NCBI GenBank assembly: GCA_017940385.1
Contig: JAGAYS010000004.1
Coordinates: forward strand, 1 to 32,186
Direction of reading: 5' to 3'
Source: Ruminobacter sp.
GTDB lineage: Bacteria > Pseudomonadota > Gammaproteobacteria > Enterobacterales > Succinivibrionaceae
Length of the DNA stretch: 32,186 nucleotides
Both the position numbers and the translations under genes were made by a program. This document shows positions 1 through 9,016 of this stretch, piece after piece. The stretch's first letter is position 1, and every line of letters starts with the position of its first letter. The notes under the pieces are model-generated. The model did not search any database. It was not told the origin of the DNA and was given only the letters and a program-made list of their open reading frames with translations.

Positions 1-56
<56 letters not shown>

Positions 57-62
57 AAGTTT

Positions 63-136
63 GGCGCGTTAGCAAAGCGGTTATGCAGCGGATTGCAAAT
101 TCGTCTAGTCCAGTTCGACTCTGGAACGCGCCTCCA
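63..136 (+). tRNA. cysT: tRNA-Cys(GCA)
   Basis: A complete cysteine tRNA. Acceptor strands GGCGCGT and ACGCGCC pair, the anticodon loop in GGATTGCAAATTC reads GCA, the T-loop is GTTCGACTC, and the discriminator plus CCA (TCCA) is encoded. It starts 6 bases after tRNA-Gly, so the cluster is almost certainly co-transcribed and processed. Confidence 0.95.
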
Positions 137-151
137 TCAAAGTGTGTCTGT

Positions 152-241
152 GCCCGAGTGGTGAAATCGGTAGACACAAGGGATTTAAAATCCCTCGGAA
201 CTTATACTTCCGTGCCAGTTCGATTCTGGCCTCGGGCACCA
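152..241 (+). tRNA. leuZ: tRNA-Leu(TAA)
   Basis: A complete class II tRNA with a long variable arm. Acceptor strands GCCCGAG and CTCGGGC pair, and the anticodon stem AGGGA/TCCCT encloses TTTAAAA with anticodon TAA. The variable arm follows, then the GTTCGATTC T-loop and an encoded ACCA end. It is the third member of the glyW-cysT-leuZ-type cluster. Confidence 0.95.
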
Positions 242-273
242 TTTCTGCAAATCATTACATTTAGTTTTCAATT

Positions 274-292
274 AAAGCGTCTAAGCTTTTTT
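274..292 (+). terminator. weak terminator after the tRNA cluster
   Basis: A short AAAGC/GCTTT stem with a 6-base loop runs straight into a run of T. It sits 33 bases past tRNA-Leu, where the tRNA transcript should end. The stem is only 5 bp, so the call is tentative. Confidence 0.35.
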
Positions 293-435
293 GTTCTCTC
301 TGCTTCATTCTGTTCACAAAATTTGAAGATGACACTGTTTTTTTTACAGGTTAAAGGTAAACGTCACAGTCATTTTCCTGTCTTGAAATTAAAATTAATA
401 TCAGCTTATTGTGTTTTGGGGAAAGGAGTTACTGT

Positions 436-1383
436 ATGTGGTTTTTTAACAGTGAGTCATCCGATGGGGATGATAGAACCAAAAACGTTATGGAAAAGGG
501 CAGCAATTCCGTAAAGACTGTTCTGGATCTTCTGAAGCAGCACGAGTCCATTATGCAGACCATAAGCCGACAGCTGGATGATATCAGTGAGAGTGTAAGC
601 AGGCTTTATGACATGAGCAGTACCAGAAAAGCCTTTGTTAAAGATCTCGTGGAAAAGACTGTTGAGAATTCACATGAAGAGATTATGCAGGTCTGTCATA
701 AGGACATTGATGTGATTGATACCATCAGGAAAAGTCTGAATGTAGTCGAGGATGACATTGCCTCTCTCCGAAAAATGCACAAGGCCTTCATTGACGGATT
801 CGATTCACTGACGGAACAGATGAATGCAATAAGGGAATGTACGGGAATAATATCATCTGTTTCAAGTCAGACCAATCTGCTGGCGCTTAACGCCACAATA
901 GAAGCTGCAAGAGCAGGGGAACATGGACGCGGTTTCGCAGTTGTTGCCGGTGAGGTTAAGAAGCTTTCCCTGGATACTGCCGAAGCTTCTTCACGCATCG
1001 ATACCTGCGTTGATAATTTTACGAATCAGATTAATACTCTTATTGAAGAATCAAACAAAAGTGCCAGAAAGTTTGAAGAAGTTGAAGATGTCATGAAAAG
1101 TTCCAACGGCGTTATCAGTGAATCCATGGGCAGTCATGAAAAGATAGCCCAAGGTATATACGACTATGTGGACAAGACTCTTAACGGCGTGCTTTCCAAG
1201 GTGTCGGAACATGTCGAGAGCGAGAACAGGGAATACGGGATAGAGCTTTTCATGAGAAGCTTTGAGGAGCTTTCCTACCGTAATTCAGAACTGAACAGAA
1301 ACTATCGCGGTCTCAGTGCGGAGATAAGGAAAATGTCCGGACTGTTTACTGATTTCAAACAAAACAATAAAGAAAACGGGTAG
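436..1383 (+). CDS. soluble methyl-accepting chemotaxis protein
   Basis: A 315-residue chemoreceptor signalling protein. Residues 147-171 carry the conserved MCP hairpin tip ([20 protein letters not shown] and onward), the part that binds CheA and CheW in this family. The flanking regions are long amphipathic helices expected to form a coiled coil. There is no membrane segment, HAMP domain or recognisable sensor domain, so it should act in the cytosol; the N-terminal 100 residues may be a small sensor or a multimerisation helix. The ATG at 436 is chosen because AAAGGAG lies 7 bases upstream; an upstream in-frame TTG at 409 has no such site. It is monocistronic with its own terminator at 1446. 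The ligand is unknown. Confidence 0.9.
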   Translation: MWFFNSESSDGDDRTKNVMEKGSNSVKTVLDLLKQHESIMQTISRQLDDISESVSRLYDMSSTRKAFVKDLVEKTVENSHEEIMQVCHKDIDVIDTIRKSLNVVEDDIASLRKMHKAFIDGFDSLTEQMNAIRECTGIISSVSSQTNLLALNATIEAARAGEHGRGFAVVAGEVKKLSLDTAEASSRIDTCVDNFTNQINTLIEESNKSARKFEEVEDVMKSSNGVISESMGSHEKIAQGIYDYVDKTLNGVLSKVSEHVESENREYGIELFMRSFEELSYRNSELNRNYRGLSAEIRKMSGLFTDFKQNNKENG

Positions 1384-1445
1384 CGGAACCGTCAGTTGTT
1401 TTTCCCTTGTCAGCTTCTGACCTGCCGTGCAGAGTCTGTCGTGCG

Positions 1446-1477
1446 TCCGTCATTTATCTGACGGAAGTCTTTTTTAT
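1446..1477 (+). terminator. intrinsic terminator of the chemoreceptor gene
   Basis: The inverted repeat TCCGTCA / TGACGGA with a 6-base loop is followed by AGTC and a T-rich tract. It lies 60 bases past the stop codon of the chemoreceptor gene, on the same strand. Confidence 0.75.
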
Positions 1478-1520
1478 TTACCGTTTCGTGAGATCGGGTT
1501 TTTATGAAACGGATTCCCGA

Positions 1521-1552
1521 AAAACAAAAAAGCCTAGAGCAGAGCTCTAGGC
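1521..1552 (-). terminator. hairpin with minus-strand T tract
   Basis: A perfect 9-bp stem GCCTAGAGC / GCTCTAGGC with a 3-base loop. Read on the minus strand it is followed by a T-rich tract (complement of AAAACAAAAAA), which is terminator-like, yet no minus-strand gene precedes it within the window. On the plus strand it could instead be a structured 5' leader upstream of xseA. Confidence 0.45.
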
Positions 1553-1628
1553 ACAAAACAACTAAACAATAAGGAGATAAAAACACATAAAAGATGTATT
1601 TTGTGCATATCTTAAATACTTATTTAAA

Positions 1629-1653
1629 AAAATGCAAAATGTTTTTGCATTTT
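1629..1653. repeat. AT-rich inverted repeat upstream of xseA
   Basis: An 11-bp perfect inverted repeat, AAAATGCAAAA / TTTTGCATTTT, separated by 3 bases. It lies 100 bases upstream of the xseA start in the 369-base gap between the chemoreceptor and xseA. It may be a regulator site or a hairpin; nothing more can be said. The rest of the gap (1384-1752) holds the terminator at 1446 and the hairpin at 1521 and no convincing gene. Confidence 0.5.
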
Positions 1654-1752
1654 GCTGATTAATTTTGGGAAAAACCTAGTATTTCAGCACTGAAAAGCTA
1701 AAATACGGTTAAGGTATCCATGGAGAATGGCGGATTTTCGCGGAGGATTTCA

Positions 1753-3288
1753 ATGAAGAACCAGGATTTGTTTTCGGATTGTACGCCGGCGGGACAGGAC
1801 GGAGGTCTTTTGTCGGAGAACGGCTTTTCCGAAATGATGTCCGGGCTTGGTCTTTCTTCCGTGCCGTCGGAACCGCACGTATATACCGTAGGGGAAATAA
1901 ACAATGAGATTGCCGGACTTTTCGGGAGCCGGTATTTTGTTTCAGTTCGCGGTGAGTTAAGCAACTGCGGCGGAAACAGACGCGGCGGCAGTTATTTCTA
2001 CTGCACCGTCAAGGATGAGGAGCATGAGCTCAGCGTCGCATTTCCCCAGAGGGTGATTCAGCATGTGCATGACAGCATCCGTGACGGCATGTCCGTCATC
2101 ATCAGCGGCAGGCTGTCATTCTATAAGCCTAAGGGCAAGGTAACCCTGTGGGGTTCTTCAGTTAAGGTTCTGGACAGACAGGGTGAGCTTTATCTGAGGT
2201 TTTTAAAGACTCTTGAACTGCTCAGATCTGAAGGCCTTTTTGACATGGAGACAAAAAAGCCGATCCCTTCTGACATCCGTACCGTGGGTATAATAACCTC
2301 TCCGGACGGTATGGCGGTAAAGGACGTAATCAGAACCATCAGAAGACGCAACAGATTCATAAACATCGTCGTGTATCCCGCACTGGTTCAGGGTAACAGT
2401 GCTGTTGAGAGTCTTAAGTATGCCCTGTGGTACGCCAACAGGCATAATGTCTGTCAGGTGCTTCTTATGGTAAGAGGCGGAGGCAGTGCCGAGGATCTCA
2501 GCTGTTTCAACGACGAGAGTCTGGCCAGATATACCAAAATGTCAGTGATCCCCGTAATCAGCGGTGTAGGCCATGAAGGTGACGTGACCATCATGGATTA
2601 TGTTGCGGATCTCAGAGCCTCCACGCCAACCGCTGCTGCCGAAATGGTGAGTGTCAGTCTGGAGCATGTCATTAAGAATTTCGGCATCCTGAGACAGCGT
2701 CTGCTTATGGCCGGCATGGGGCGTCTCAATTATGAGATACAGCGTTTTAACGCAATAAGGGCAGGATTTTACAATTTTGCCCCCGAAAAAAGAATTGCAT
2801 CGGCCGGGCTTCGACTGCAGAATCTCATGGAACGTATGAGGTTATCCCTCATAAGGTCTTATCAGCGTCGGAGAGATTCTTTTGTTTCGGTCAGTGACAG
2901 GTTCAGTCGGCAGAATCCGCAGAGGATTATTCTGGAAAGGCGGGCAGAATGCGTTCTAGCACGTCAGAAAATGTTTCAGCTTATGGAGTTTCATCTTAAT
3001 GAAATGAGGCACCGTATTGCCGCCGGGGCTTCGCTTCTGAATGCAAACAACCCGCTGAAGATACTTACTCAGGGGTATTCGGTTACACTTACTGCCGACG
3101 GACGGGATGTTTCGGTGTCCGGCGTAAGTACCGGGGACTGCATAAGAACGGTGCTGGCAGACGGAGAAATAGAATCACGGGTTACGTCCGTGAAGCCAGG
3201 AAGGCACCTCTTTTTAAACAGAGTATCCGATGATACCGGTGATGAACCCGCGGATTTACAGAGCTGTGAAAATGAAGGAGCGTCATGA
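1753..3288 (+). CDS. xseA: exodeoxyribonuclease VII large subunit
   Basis: The catalytic large subunit of exonuclease VII, which with XseB degrades single-stranded DNA to oligonucleotides in repair. The 511 residues start with an OB-fold DNA-binding domain (from about residue 43, VYTVGEINNEI). The nuclease core has GIITSPDGMAVKDV, the signature RGGGSAEDLSCFN near residue 240, and GVGHEGDVT with RASTPTAAAEM near 270-295. A long helical segment follows. The ATG at 1753 has GGAGG 5 bases upstream, so it is preferred over the in-frame ATG at 1720. The last 4 bases overlap the next gene (ATGA), implying translational coupling. No xseB is seen here. Confidence 0.96.
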   Translation: MKNQDLFSDCTPAGQDGGLLSENGFSEMMSGLGLSSVPSEPHVYTVGEINNEIAGLFGSRYFVSVRGELSNCGGNRRGGSYFYCTVKDEEHELSVAFPQRVIQHVHDSIRDGMSVIISGRLSFYKPKGKVTLWGSSVKVLDRQGELYLRFLKTLELLRSEGLFDMETKKPIPSDIRTVGIITSPDGMAVKDVIRTIRRRNRFINIVVYPALVQGNSAVESLKYALWYANRHNVCQVLLMVRGGGSAEDLSCFNDESLARYTKMSVIPVISGVGHEGDVTIMDYVADLRASTPTAAAEMVSVSLEHVIKNFGILRQRLLMAGMGRLNYEIQRFNAIRAGFYNFAPEKRIASAGLRLQNLMERMRLSLIRSYQRRRDSFVSVSDRFSRQNPQRIILERRAECVLARQKMFQLMEFHLNEMRHRIAAGASLLNANNPLKILTQGYSVTLTADGRDVSVSGVSTGDCIRTVLADGEIESRVTSVKPGRHLFLNRVSDDTGDEPADLQSCENEGAS

Positions 3289-6200
3289 AAACAGATAATG
3301 AATACGGCTGTCCCGTTCTTTCTCCAGAGGAGGAGGAAAGATTAAGGAATCTGGCAACGGGGTTTATTGAAGGTATTGTCTCCGAAAGGGATATACTGGG
3401 GCTTCTTCATGAATTCAGAAACACAAGAAGAGCCGCTGCGGAGATTCACGCATCAGAACGGCAGTCCGAGCCGGTGACGGCTTCATCTGATGATGCCTGC
3501 CCTGCAGTAGAACGGAAAGACATGCCTTTACCGAAGGCTGGGGACGATGATTCAGTATTCCGTGAGAGAGACCGTGTCGGTGAAAAAGAGAATCTTACCT
3601 GTGAAACCGTGAGTACCGAAGCTTCCGCTTCCGAAGACGTTCATGGTAACGTGGAAAAATCCTTTTCGCAGAAAAACTGGAGCACGTCTGAGCTCATTAC
3701 CGGAAAACTTCTTACCGGAGTCGGTGCAGCAGTGTTTCTTGCCATAGGTTTTGTTCTTATCGCGAGGAACATACACTGGAGTTTCGGTCCGACCGGCAAG
3801 TTTATCGGAATGCTGCTTTTTTCAATTGCCGCCACTGTCTGGGGGCTTTTTTTCGGAAGAAAACGGGAAGAGGGTGGCCGTGATTTATCCTCGTCTGACG
3901 TTTTCCGGGTGACGGTCGCTGGTACCGGCTTTACGCTTCTATACGTAACCGTGTCACTTGGGTGCTTCTATTTTGATCTGCTCCCGCCGTGGGTGTGGAT
4001 GCCTTTTTTACTGAGCTGGTGTCTTACCATGCTCTGGGCTTCGGTGTTCAGGCATCATGTGTTTTCCCTGCTGGCACAGCTTGGCATACTGGTAAGTATT
4101 CCGATCGTTGAGAACAGTTTTTCCGGCAGCATGGAACTGCATGTCCTGATGGCATTTGCTGCCCAGATTCCGTTCCATGTATACGGCTTTTTCAGAAAAC
4201 AGCCTGTTGTCTGCTACAATTCGGTTGTATCCTTCCTGATTCTGTTTATTGCGGTGGCGTACGGAGAGTTTCTCGGAAACGGTCCGTTTCCTGCGGGGGA
4301 GCCGCTTCCGGGAATCGGTGTCCTGCTTTCCGGTGCTGTCATTGGTTTGCTTGCGATACACGGAGCTTCGGGAAAGTTCGGTGAAACCGAAAATGAAGGA
4401 TACATTCTCTTATGTTCAGTGCTGAACACTTTCGCATTTGCGGGGCTTACGGTTCTTGTTACCGTCATGACGCACGGCCTGCTACACGGCATGACAGCGG
4501 CGGAAGCCGCCGTCATTACGGCAGTCTATGCGGCGGATTATTTTCTCCTTGAAAGGAGCCGTAACATTCCGTCATCCGTCAGTACGCGGTACGGAGAGGC
4601 GGCACGCGGTTTTATGGCGGAAATGCTTCCGCTCTGGATTGTTGGCGTCGTTGCCATCTTGCCTGAACTGGTTATTCTTGCGCCTGTTCTTGCCGTATTC
4701 CATGCAGTATATGACGGTTTTTCCCGTAAAAGCCGTTCTTACTTCCATGCGTTTCTTTATTTTGCGGTGTTTTCAGTGCACTGTATCTGCAGGGACGGAC
4801 TGATTTTTCCGGACAGCGTTACTCCTGCAGTCTGGAAAGCCGGGTTTACGATTCTTGTTTTCGGAGTGTCCTTATATGCGGTAAAGCTGCAGTCGGGGAC
4901 TGAAATAGGCGAAACTGCCGCAGGTAAGGCAGAACCGTCCGGATCTGCAGGCAGTACTGCTGCCTGCCGTGAAAATCCCGGAGCAGACGGTAATGCCGGT
5001 GACGTTACGGGCCTGGCCGGTGAACACACCGAACGGGACGGCCTGCGGACAGGTCTGATTCTCATGGTGTCAGCGCTCCTACTCTCATTCGTTTACGGAA
5101 ACTTCAGAATGCTTTCAGGTATGGCGGGCGACAGGGAACTGCTGTTTCTTATTTCTCCGGCAATCCTGGTTGTTTCCGGAGTTTTGGTCATTGCCGAAAC
5201 ATACAGATTACTGACTGCTTCAGGAGGAACACTGCAGTCTCTTGTCGAACGGTTCTTTTCCGGCAGCGACGGAGCGGAATCTCTTTCGGTGAATGTCGGG
5301 AGACTGACGGCAATGCTGTTATCCGGTTTCGTTACGTGTGTCTGCATCAGCAGCGGACCCGACGGAATTCCCGTTCCGGTTTCTTCTTCAGATGTTCTGC
5401 TGAACACCGGTATCATTATCGGACTCTCTCTCATGCTTAGCTGTCCGGCTTCCGGATTTTTCCGGGGAAAGGGTGGATGGAAGCCGTATGCCGCGGTTTC
5501 TCTTCCGGGGACTGTCTGCATTGCATCCGCTGTTATCGGTTTTTCGGCAGGTTTCCTGTTCCGTCCCGTTTCATCCTGGCCGTTTTTCTGCGTACTGTTC
5601 CTTGCATTGGTTTATGACCTCGTACTGCCGCGGATGAGTAACGGAGCATTGCGGTTTGCTAAGGGAATTTTCTGTCTTAACACGGTTGCTGCCGTGCTCT
5701 TTTACTTTAATTATGCGGACTATTCCTCTGTTCTTTCGGAACTGGACGGATCCGCTGTTGCCGCATGGTCGGTGTGGGGGCTTTATACCGTAATTCTGGG
5801 GTATTTCTGCTTCGCTGAAGTCGTCCGCACAGGCATAAAAAACGCAGGCGGACTTTCAGTTGCGGCCGTGTCTCTTACCGTATTTCTCTGCCTTACATCC
5901 TACGGTCTGCTGCGGACCGGAGCAGTGCCGGTAATGATTCTGTATCCGCTGTCTTTGGCTATTTATGCCGTCTGGCACCGAACCGGGGTACCGTTTCTCA
6001 GAACGCTTGCTCTTGTACTTTTCACCATGGCGGTGTTTTTTATGTACGGTTTCCACTACCAGAATTTGAGTCCGGAGGTGCAGAAGTTTTTCAATACCGT
6101 TCATTTCATTCTGATTGGGCAGGGAATTCAGAGTCTGTTTTCCGGGAAAAGGGCAGGAGTGCGACTCCTTATGCATCTCGGCATGCTGGGTATTCCGGTT

Positions 6201-8510
6201 TTGTCGGCGCTTGTTCTCGGACGTGAATGGTGCGAGTTCCCTATGTACTGGTGGATGGTTTTTGCCGCCACGGTGCTTTTCGGGATAATTAAACGGGATT
6301 CGTCAAGTATACCGGCAGGCATTGTGCTGGTGTATTTCTTTGGTTACGGCGATCTGTCTCCGGTGCTGACTGACATATTCAATACCGGTGTAATCGTTTA
6401 TCTCATCTTGAGAATCCTTTTTGCGGGTAAAAGTCATGTTGCCCATCATGCCGCATATACCCTTGGCGTGGTTGTAGTGTCATCCGTTGCCGTCAGGATT
6501 GCGGAACATGCGGGAGGTGCCGGTGCTTATCCGGTAACATGGAGTGCGGTAATTGCTCTCTGTATGCTTCTTGCCTGCTGGAACATGCGCTGGAACACCG
6601 TTTTGGCGGGGGCTCGAAACAGATGGGAGGAATCATGGGGAATTTGGGACGGTACCGTTTCAGTCCGCAGGGGAATTTATCCGCTGGCAGCCATAATCCT
6701 TGCATATTTTAATTACTATGGAGTAATGACTGCAGACATGCAGGCATGGTTCAATACGCTGAGTCTTGTTTCCTGCAGTCTGCTGCTTCTTCTCTGGTTC
6801 AGGGAAAACACCATCATTCTGCGTTCGGCTACTTTTATGCTGCTCATCGCCTTCTGGGGTTTACACTTAACTTACGGAGTCCGTGGCCTCAATATCATCT
6901 CCATGGTGATGAATGGAGAATTTAAGCTTTCGTACGAAGCCGGTAATTTCCCCGTGATCTGGTGGGCTGTGCTTTCGGCGTATGCCATTATGGCAGTCGG
7001 TTTTAAGCGGCCACTGTATCTGCTTGCCGGCCTCCTTCTCGTGTATCTGGTCTACTACACCGGTTTTACGGAGAATGTACGTATATTCTTCAATTTTGCG
7101 TCATATGCAACGGTCTGCATGCTCGCACAATTCACGCATAAAGGAAAGAAAGAAGCTTATATGCCGTATTTCCTGTCGATAATGACGGTTACCGTTGTTC
7201 TTGCAGGGTTCAATTCGTTTTCTCATACACCGTGGGCAATGCTTCTGCCGGTGATTTTCGGAACGGCTGCCGGCCTCGTCAGAAATGACTGGACAATGAG
7301 TGCTTCAGCGATGCTTTCAGCCGTATTCATGACTCTTGCTCTTTCCTTTGGCTTGCAGGGATATGCTGTTTATGCGGTAATCATTACCATACCGGTTATG
7401 ATCTGTATTTCATCAGCCTGTTTCAGGAATGGTGAAATAACAGACGGATGGATTTATTTCCCTGCTTTTCTTGTTCCGTATGCCATTGGATTTACGATGG
7501 CTGCAACACTTTCGCTTCCGTCTGTTACGGCTGGTTCCAGGGCGGTATCTTCGCTAATGACGCATGATGGCTCCGGAAATTTGCCTTATTGCGTTCTGCT
7601 GCTTATATACGGAGGATTTCTTTTATTTAAGTGGAGAAGGACTTCCGTTTCGGCAGATGACGTGACGCACCTCAGCGGCAGCAGGATTTCCGGCTCCGTC
7701 GGCACAATGAGTGAATCATTTTTCGTAAATACCGATTCGGATAATCTCGGAAGACATGTCATGCCTTTATTCGGGAGACTGTGTCTTACGATGATTCTTA
7801 CGGGAACTTTTGGCGGTGTTTTGGCGGGGCTGGGGGCCATTGCCGGAAAGCCTTGGGACATAATGCTTTTTATGACCGGCTGCGGGGTAGGTCTGCTCGT
7901 TCTGACCTTATTACGTTTTGAGGAATTTTCAGACGATTATGCGCAAAGAGCACGCCTGTCTCCGGATACTCACGGCTTTGTCATCCCGGATGCCCATACC
8001 GCAGGTTTTATTCTGAGAAAGTTTTTTTACGTAATCTCATTCACGGGGATCGTATGCACGACCTGTATAATACTGTGCGAAGACAGTGTTCACCGTCTTT
8101 CCGGTCTTTTATGTGCGACACTGTTTTATTTCCTGACAGTGCCGATGATGTTCCGCAGCGGCAGTCTCAGACTGTTTAAGACATATTACTGCGTCCTGAA
8201 GTTTTTTGTCTTTATCTATGTGGCCGAGGCCGTTTTCGGTATTCATCACGGCGTGGTGCTTACGGTTTCATGGCTTCTTGGAGCCACAGTTCTGCTTTTT
8301 GCGGGATTCCGTTTCAATAACGTGGCCATGCGCAGGTCGGGACTTGTGGCATGTATGCTGTGCGTTATGAAGCTTCTTCTCGTGGACATCTCCTACAGGG
8401 GAGATCTCACCAAGGCTCTGGCCTTCATGGCTGCGGGAATCATCCTTCTCGGAGCCTGCTTCGTGTACAATTATTTCAGCAGAACCATGGATGACGACGG
8501 AAAAAACTGA
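3285..8510 (+). CDS. giant DUF2339-type polytopic membrane protein
   Basis: A 1741-residue integral membrane protein. Residues 1-130 are hydrophilic and acidic, probably cytoplasmic; the rest is a near-continuous series of hydrophobic segments (dozens), broken by a Gly/Ala/Ser-rich hydrophilic linker near residues 540-590. The first membrane block (LLTGVGAAVFLAIGFVLIAR, then GPTGKFIGMLLFSIAA) follows the pattern of DUF2339 proteins, whose function is not established. It is much longer than the 600-1000 residues I associate with that family, as if membrane modules had multiplied. Its ATG overlaps the xseA stop, so the two are translated from one message. No catalytic motif was recognised. Confidence 0.8.
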   Translation: MKTDNEYGCPVLSPEEEERLRNLATGFIEGIVSERDILGLLHEFRNTRRAAAEIHASERQSEPVTASSDDACPAVERKDMPLPKAGDDDSVFRERDRVGEKENLTCETVSTEASASEDVHGNVEKSFSQKNWSTSELITGKLLTGVGAAVFLAIGFVLIARNIHWSFGPTGKFIGMLLFSIAATVWGLFFGRKREEGGRDLSSSDVFRVTVAGTGFTLLYVTVSLGCFYFDLLPPWVWMPFLLSWCLTMLWASVFRHHVFSLLAQLGILVSIPIVENSFSGSMELHVLMAFAAQIPFHVYGFFRKQPVVCYNSVVSFLILFIAVAYGEFLGNGPFPAGEPLPGIGVLLSGAVIGLLAIHGASGKFGETENEGYILLCSVLNTFAFAGLTVLVTVMTHGLLHGMTAAEAAVITAVYAADYFLLERSRNIPSSVSTRYGEAARGFMAEMLPLWIVGVVAILPELVILAPVLAVFHAVYDGFSRKSRSYFHAFLYFAVFSVHCICRDGLIFPDSVTPAVWKAGFTILVFGVSLYAVKLQSGTEIGETAAGKAEPSGSAGSTAACRENPGADGNAGDVTGLAGEHTERDGLRTGLILMVSALLLSFVYGNFRMLSGMAGDRELLFLISPAILVVSGVLVIAETYRLLTASGGTLQSLVERFFSGSDGAESLSVNVGRLTAMLLSGFVTCVCISSGPDGIPVPVSSSDVLLNTGIIIGLSLMLSCPASGFFRGKGGWKPYAAVSLPGTVCIASAVIGFSAGFLFRPVSSWPFFCVLFLALVYDLVLPRMSNGALRFAKGIFCLNTVAAVLFYFNYADYSSVLSELDGSAVAAWSVWGLYTVILGYFCFAEVVRTGIKNAGGLSVAAVSLTVFLCLTSYGLLRTGAVPVMILYPLSLAIYAVWHRTGVPFLRTLALVLFTMAVFFMYGFHYQNLSPEVQKFFNTVHFILIGQGIQSLFSGKRAGVRLLMHLGMLGIPVLSALVLGREWCEFPMYWWMVFAATVLFGIIKRDSSSIPAGIVLVYFFGYGDLSPVLTDIFNTGVIVYLILRILFAGKSHVAHHAAYTLGVVVVSSVAVRIAEHAGGAGAYPVTWSAVIALCMLLACWNMRWNTVLAGARNRWEESWGIWDGTVSVRRGIYPLAAIILAYFNYYGVMTADMQAWFNTLSLVSCSLLLLLWFRENTIILRSATFMLLIAFWGLHLTYGVRGLNIISMVMNGEFKLSYEAGNFPVIWWAVLSAYAIMAVGFKRPLYLLAGLLLVYLVYYTGFTENVRIFFNFASYATVCMLAQFTHKGKKEAYMPYFLSIMTVTVVLAGFNSFSHTPWAMLLPVIFGTAAGLVRNDWTMSASAMLSAVFMTLALSFGLQGYAVYAVIITIPVMICISSACFRNGEITDGWIYFPAFLVPYAIGFTMAATLSLPSVTAGSRAVSSLMTHDGSGNLPYCVLLLIYGGFLLFKWRRTSVSADDVTHLSGSRISGSVGTMSESFFVNTDSDNLGRHVMPLFGRLCLTMILTGTFGGVLAGLGAIAGKPWDIMLFMTGCGVGLLVLTLLRFEEFSDDYAQRARLSPDTHGFVIPDAHTAGFILRKFFYVISFTGIVCTTCIILCEDSVHRLSGLLCATLFYFLTVPMMFRSGSLRLFKTYYCVLKFFVFIYVAEAVFGIHHGVVLTVSWLLGATVLLFAGFRFNNVAMRRSGLVACMLCVMKLLLVDISYRGDLTKALAFMAAGIILLGACFVYNYFSRTMDDDGKN

Positions 8511-8634
8511 AATCAGAGGCAGAACGGCATGCATGGTCGGAATAAAGGATGAATCAATCCGTGCAGCGTAAATTTCTGCACTCTCTGGTTGTATCCTGTA
8601 TCTCAATGAACTTTATGACGAAGTTATAACAAAA

Positions 8635-8664
8635 AAGGTAACGGTACACGTGTACCGTTACCTT
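8635..8664. repeat. perfect 30-bp palindrome
   Basis: The sequence reads identically on both strands: left half AAGGTAACGGTACAC, right half its exact complement. A run of A lies on the left, so the minus-strand transcript would be hairpin plus T tract, like an intrinsic terminator. The dyad has no spacer and could equally be a protein-binding site. It lies 125 bases past the DUF2339 gene. The rest of 8511-8719 shows nothing recognisable. Confidence 0.8.
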
Positions 8665-8719
8665 CCATTAACGGGAACTCTGCCGCTTAACAGAGACCCA
8701 TTCAGTTAAAGGAAAGACC

Positions 8720-8809
8720 ATGACTGTGGGAAAGATCGTAGGAGGAGAGCTTACAGGTACAATTGAATGGACTGAGAAGTTCTTGAGTCAGTATCCAAAC
8801 CAAAGATAA
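8720..8809 (+). CDS. small ORF, 29 residues, hypothetical
   Basis: A short ORF beginning MTVGKIVGGEL, preceded by AAAGGAA at ribosome-binding distance. Its TAA stop overlaps the ATG of the next ORF (TAATG), a coupling arrangement. Alternatively the two ORFs are one gene broken by a frameshift or the remnant of a larger gene. No family was recognised. Confidence 0.3.
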   Translation: MTVGKIVGGELTGTIEWTEKFLSQYPNQR

Positions 8810-8976
8810 TGTCTTCACTGTCTAACATTACTCAGACTGTATTTCCTGAAGGCGGTTATTTCTCTGAAATTGTCGGAAAGAAGAAAGAACTGTATGAAGG
8901 ATTAGATATTCCGTTACCAGAGCCTGAAACAAACATAGAGTATGAGGAAGATTCTGCAGTAGAGTCTGAGGAATAA
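8809..8976 (+). CDS. small ORF, 55 residues, acidic C-terminus, hypothetical
   Basis: An ORF starting MSSLSNITQTVFPEGG and ending in a strongly acidic tail (many Glu). Its ATG shares a base with the stop of the preceding small ORF. The balanced codon content and the terminator just after the stop favour a real or formerly real gene. I do not recognise a family; a remnant of a longer protein is possible. Confidence 0.35.
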   Translation: MSSLSNITQTVFPEGGYFSEIVGKKKELYEGLDIPLPEPETNIEYEEDSAVESEE

Positions 8977-8980
8977 ATAG

Positions 8981-9012
8981 AAATCCCCAACTCAAACTTA
9001 AGTTGGGGATTT
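8981..9012. terminator. bidirectional terminator hairpin
   Basis: A 12-bp perfect stem, AAATCCCCAACT / AGTTGGGGATTT, with an 8-base loop, placed between the plus-strand small ORF (stop 8976) and the minus-strand gene ending at 9017. Being palindromic and A/T-flanked it can end both convergent transcripts. Confidence 0.7.
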
Positions 9013-9016
9013 TGAC

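Noticed and set aside
83-514. Plus-strand open frame of 143 codons at the left end
   Set aside because: It runs through tRNA-Cys and tRNA-Leu and the start of the chemoreceptor gene in another frame; it is an accidental frame.
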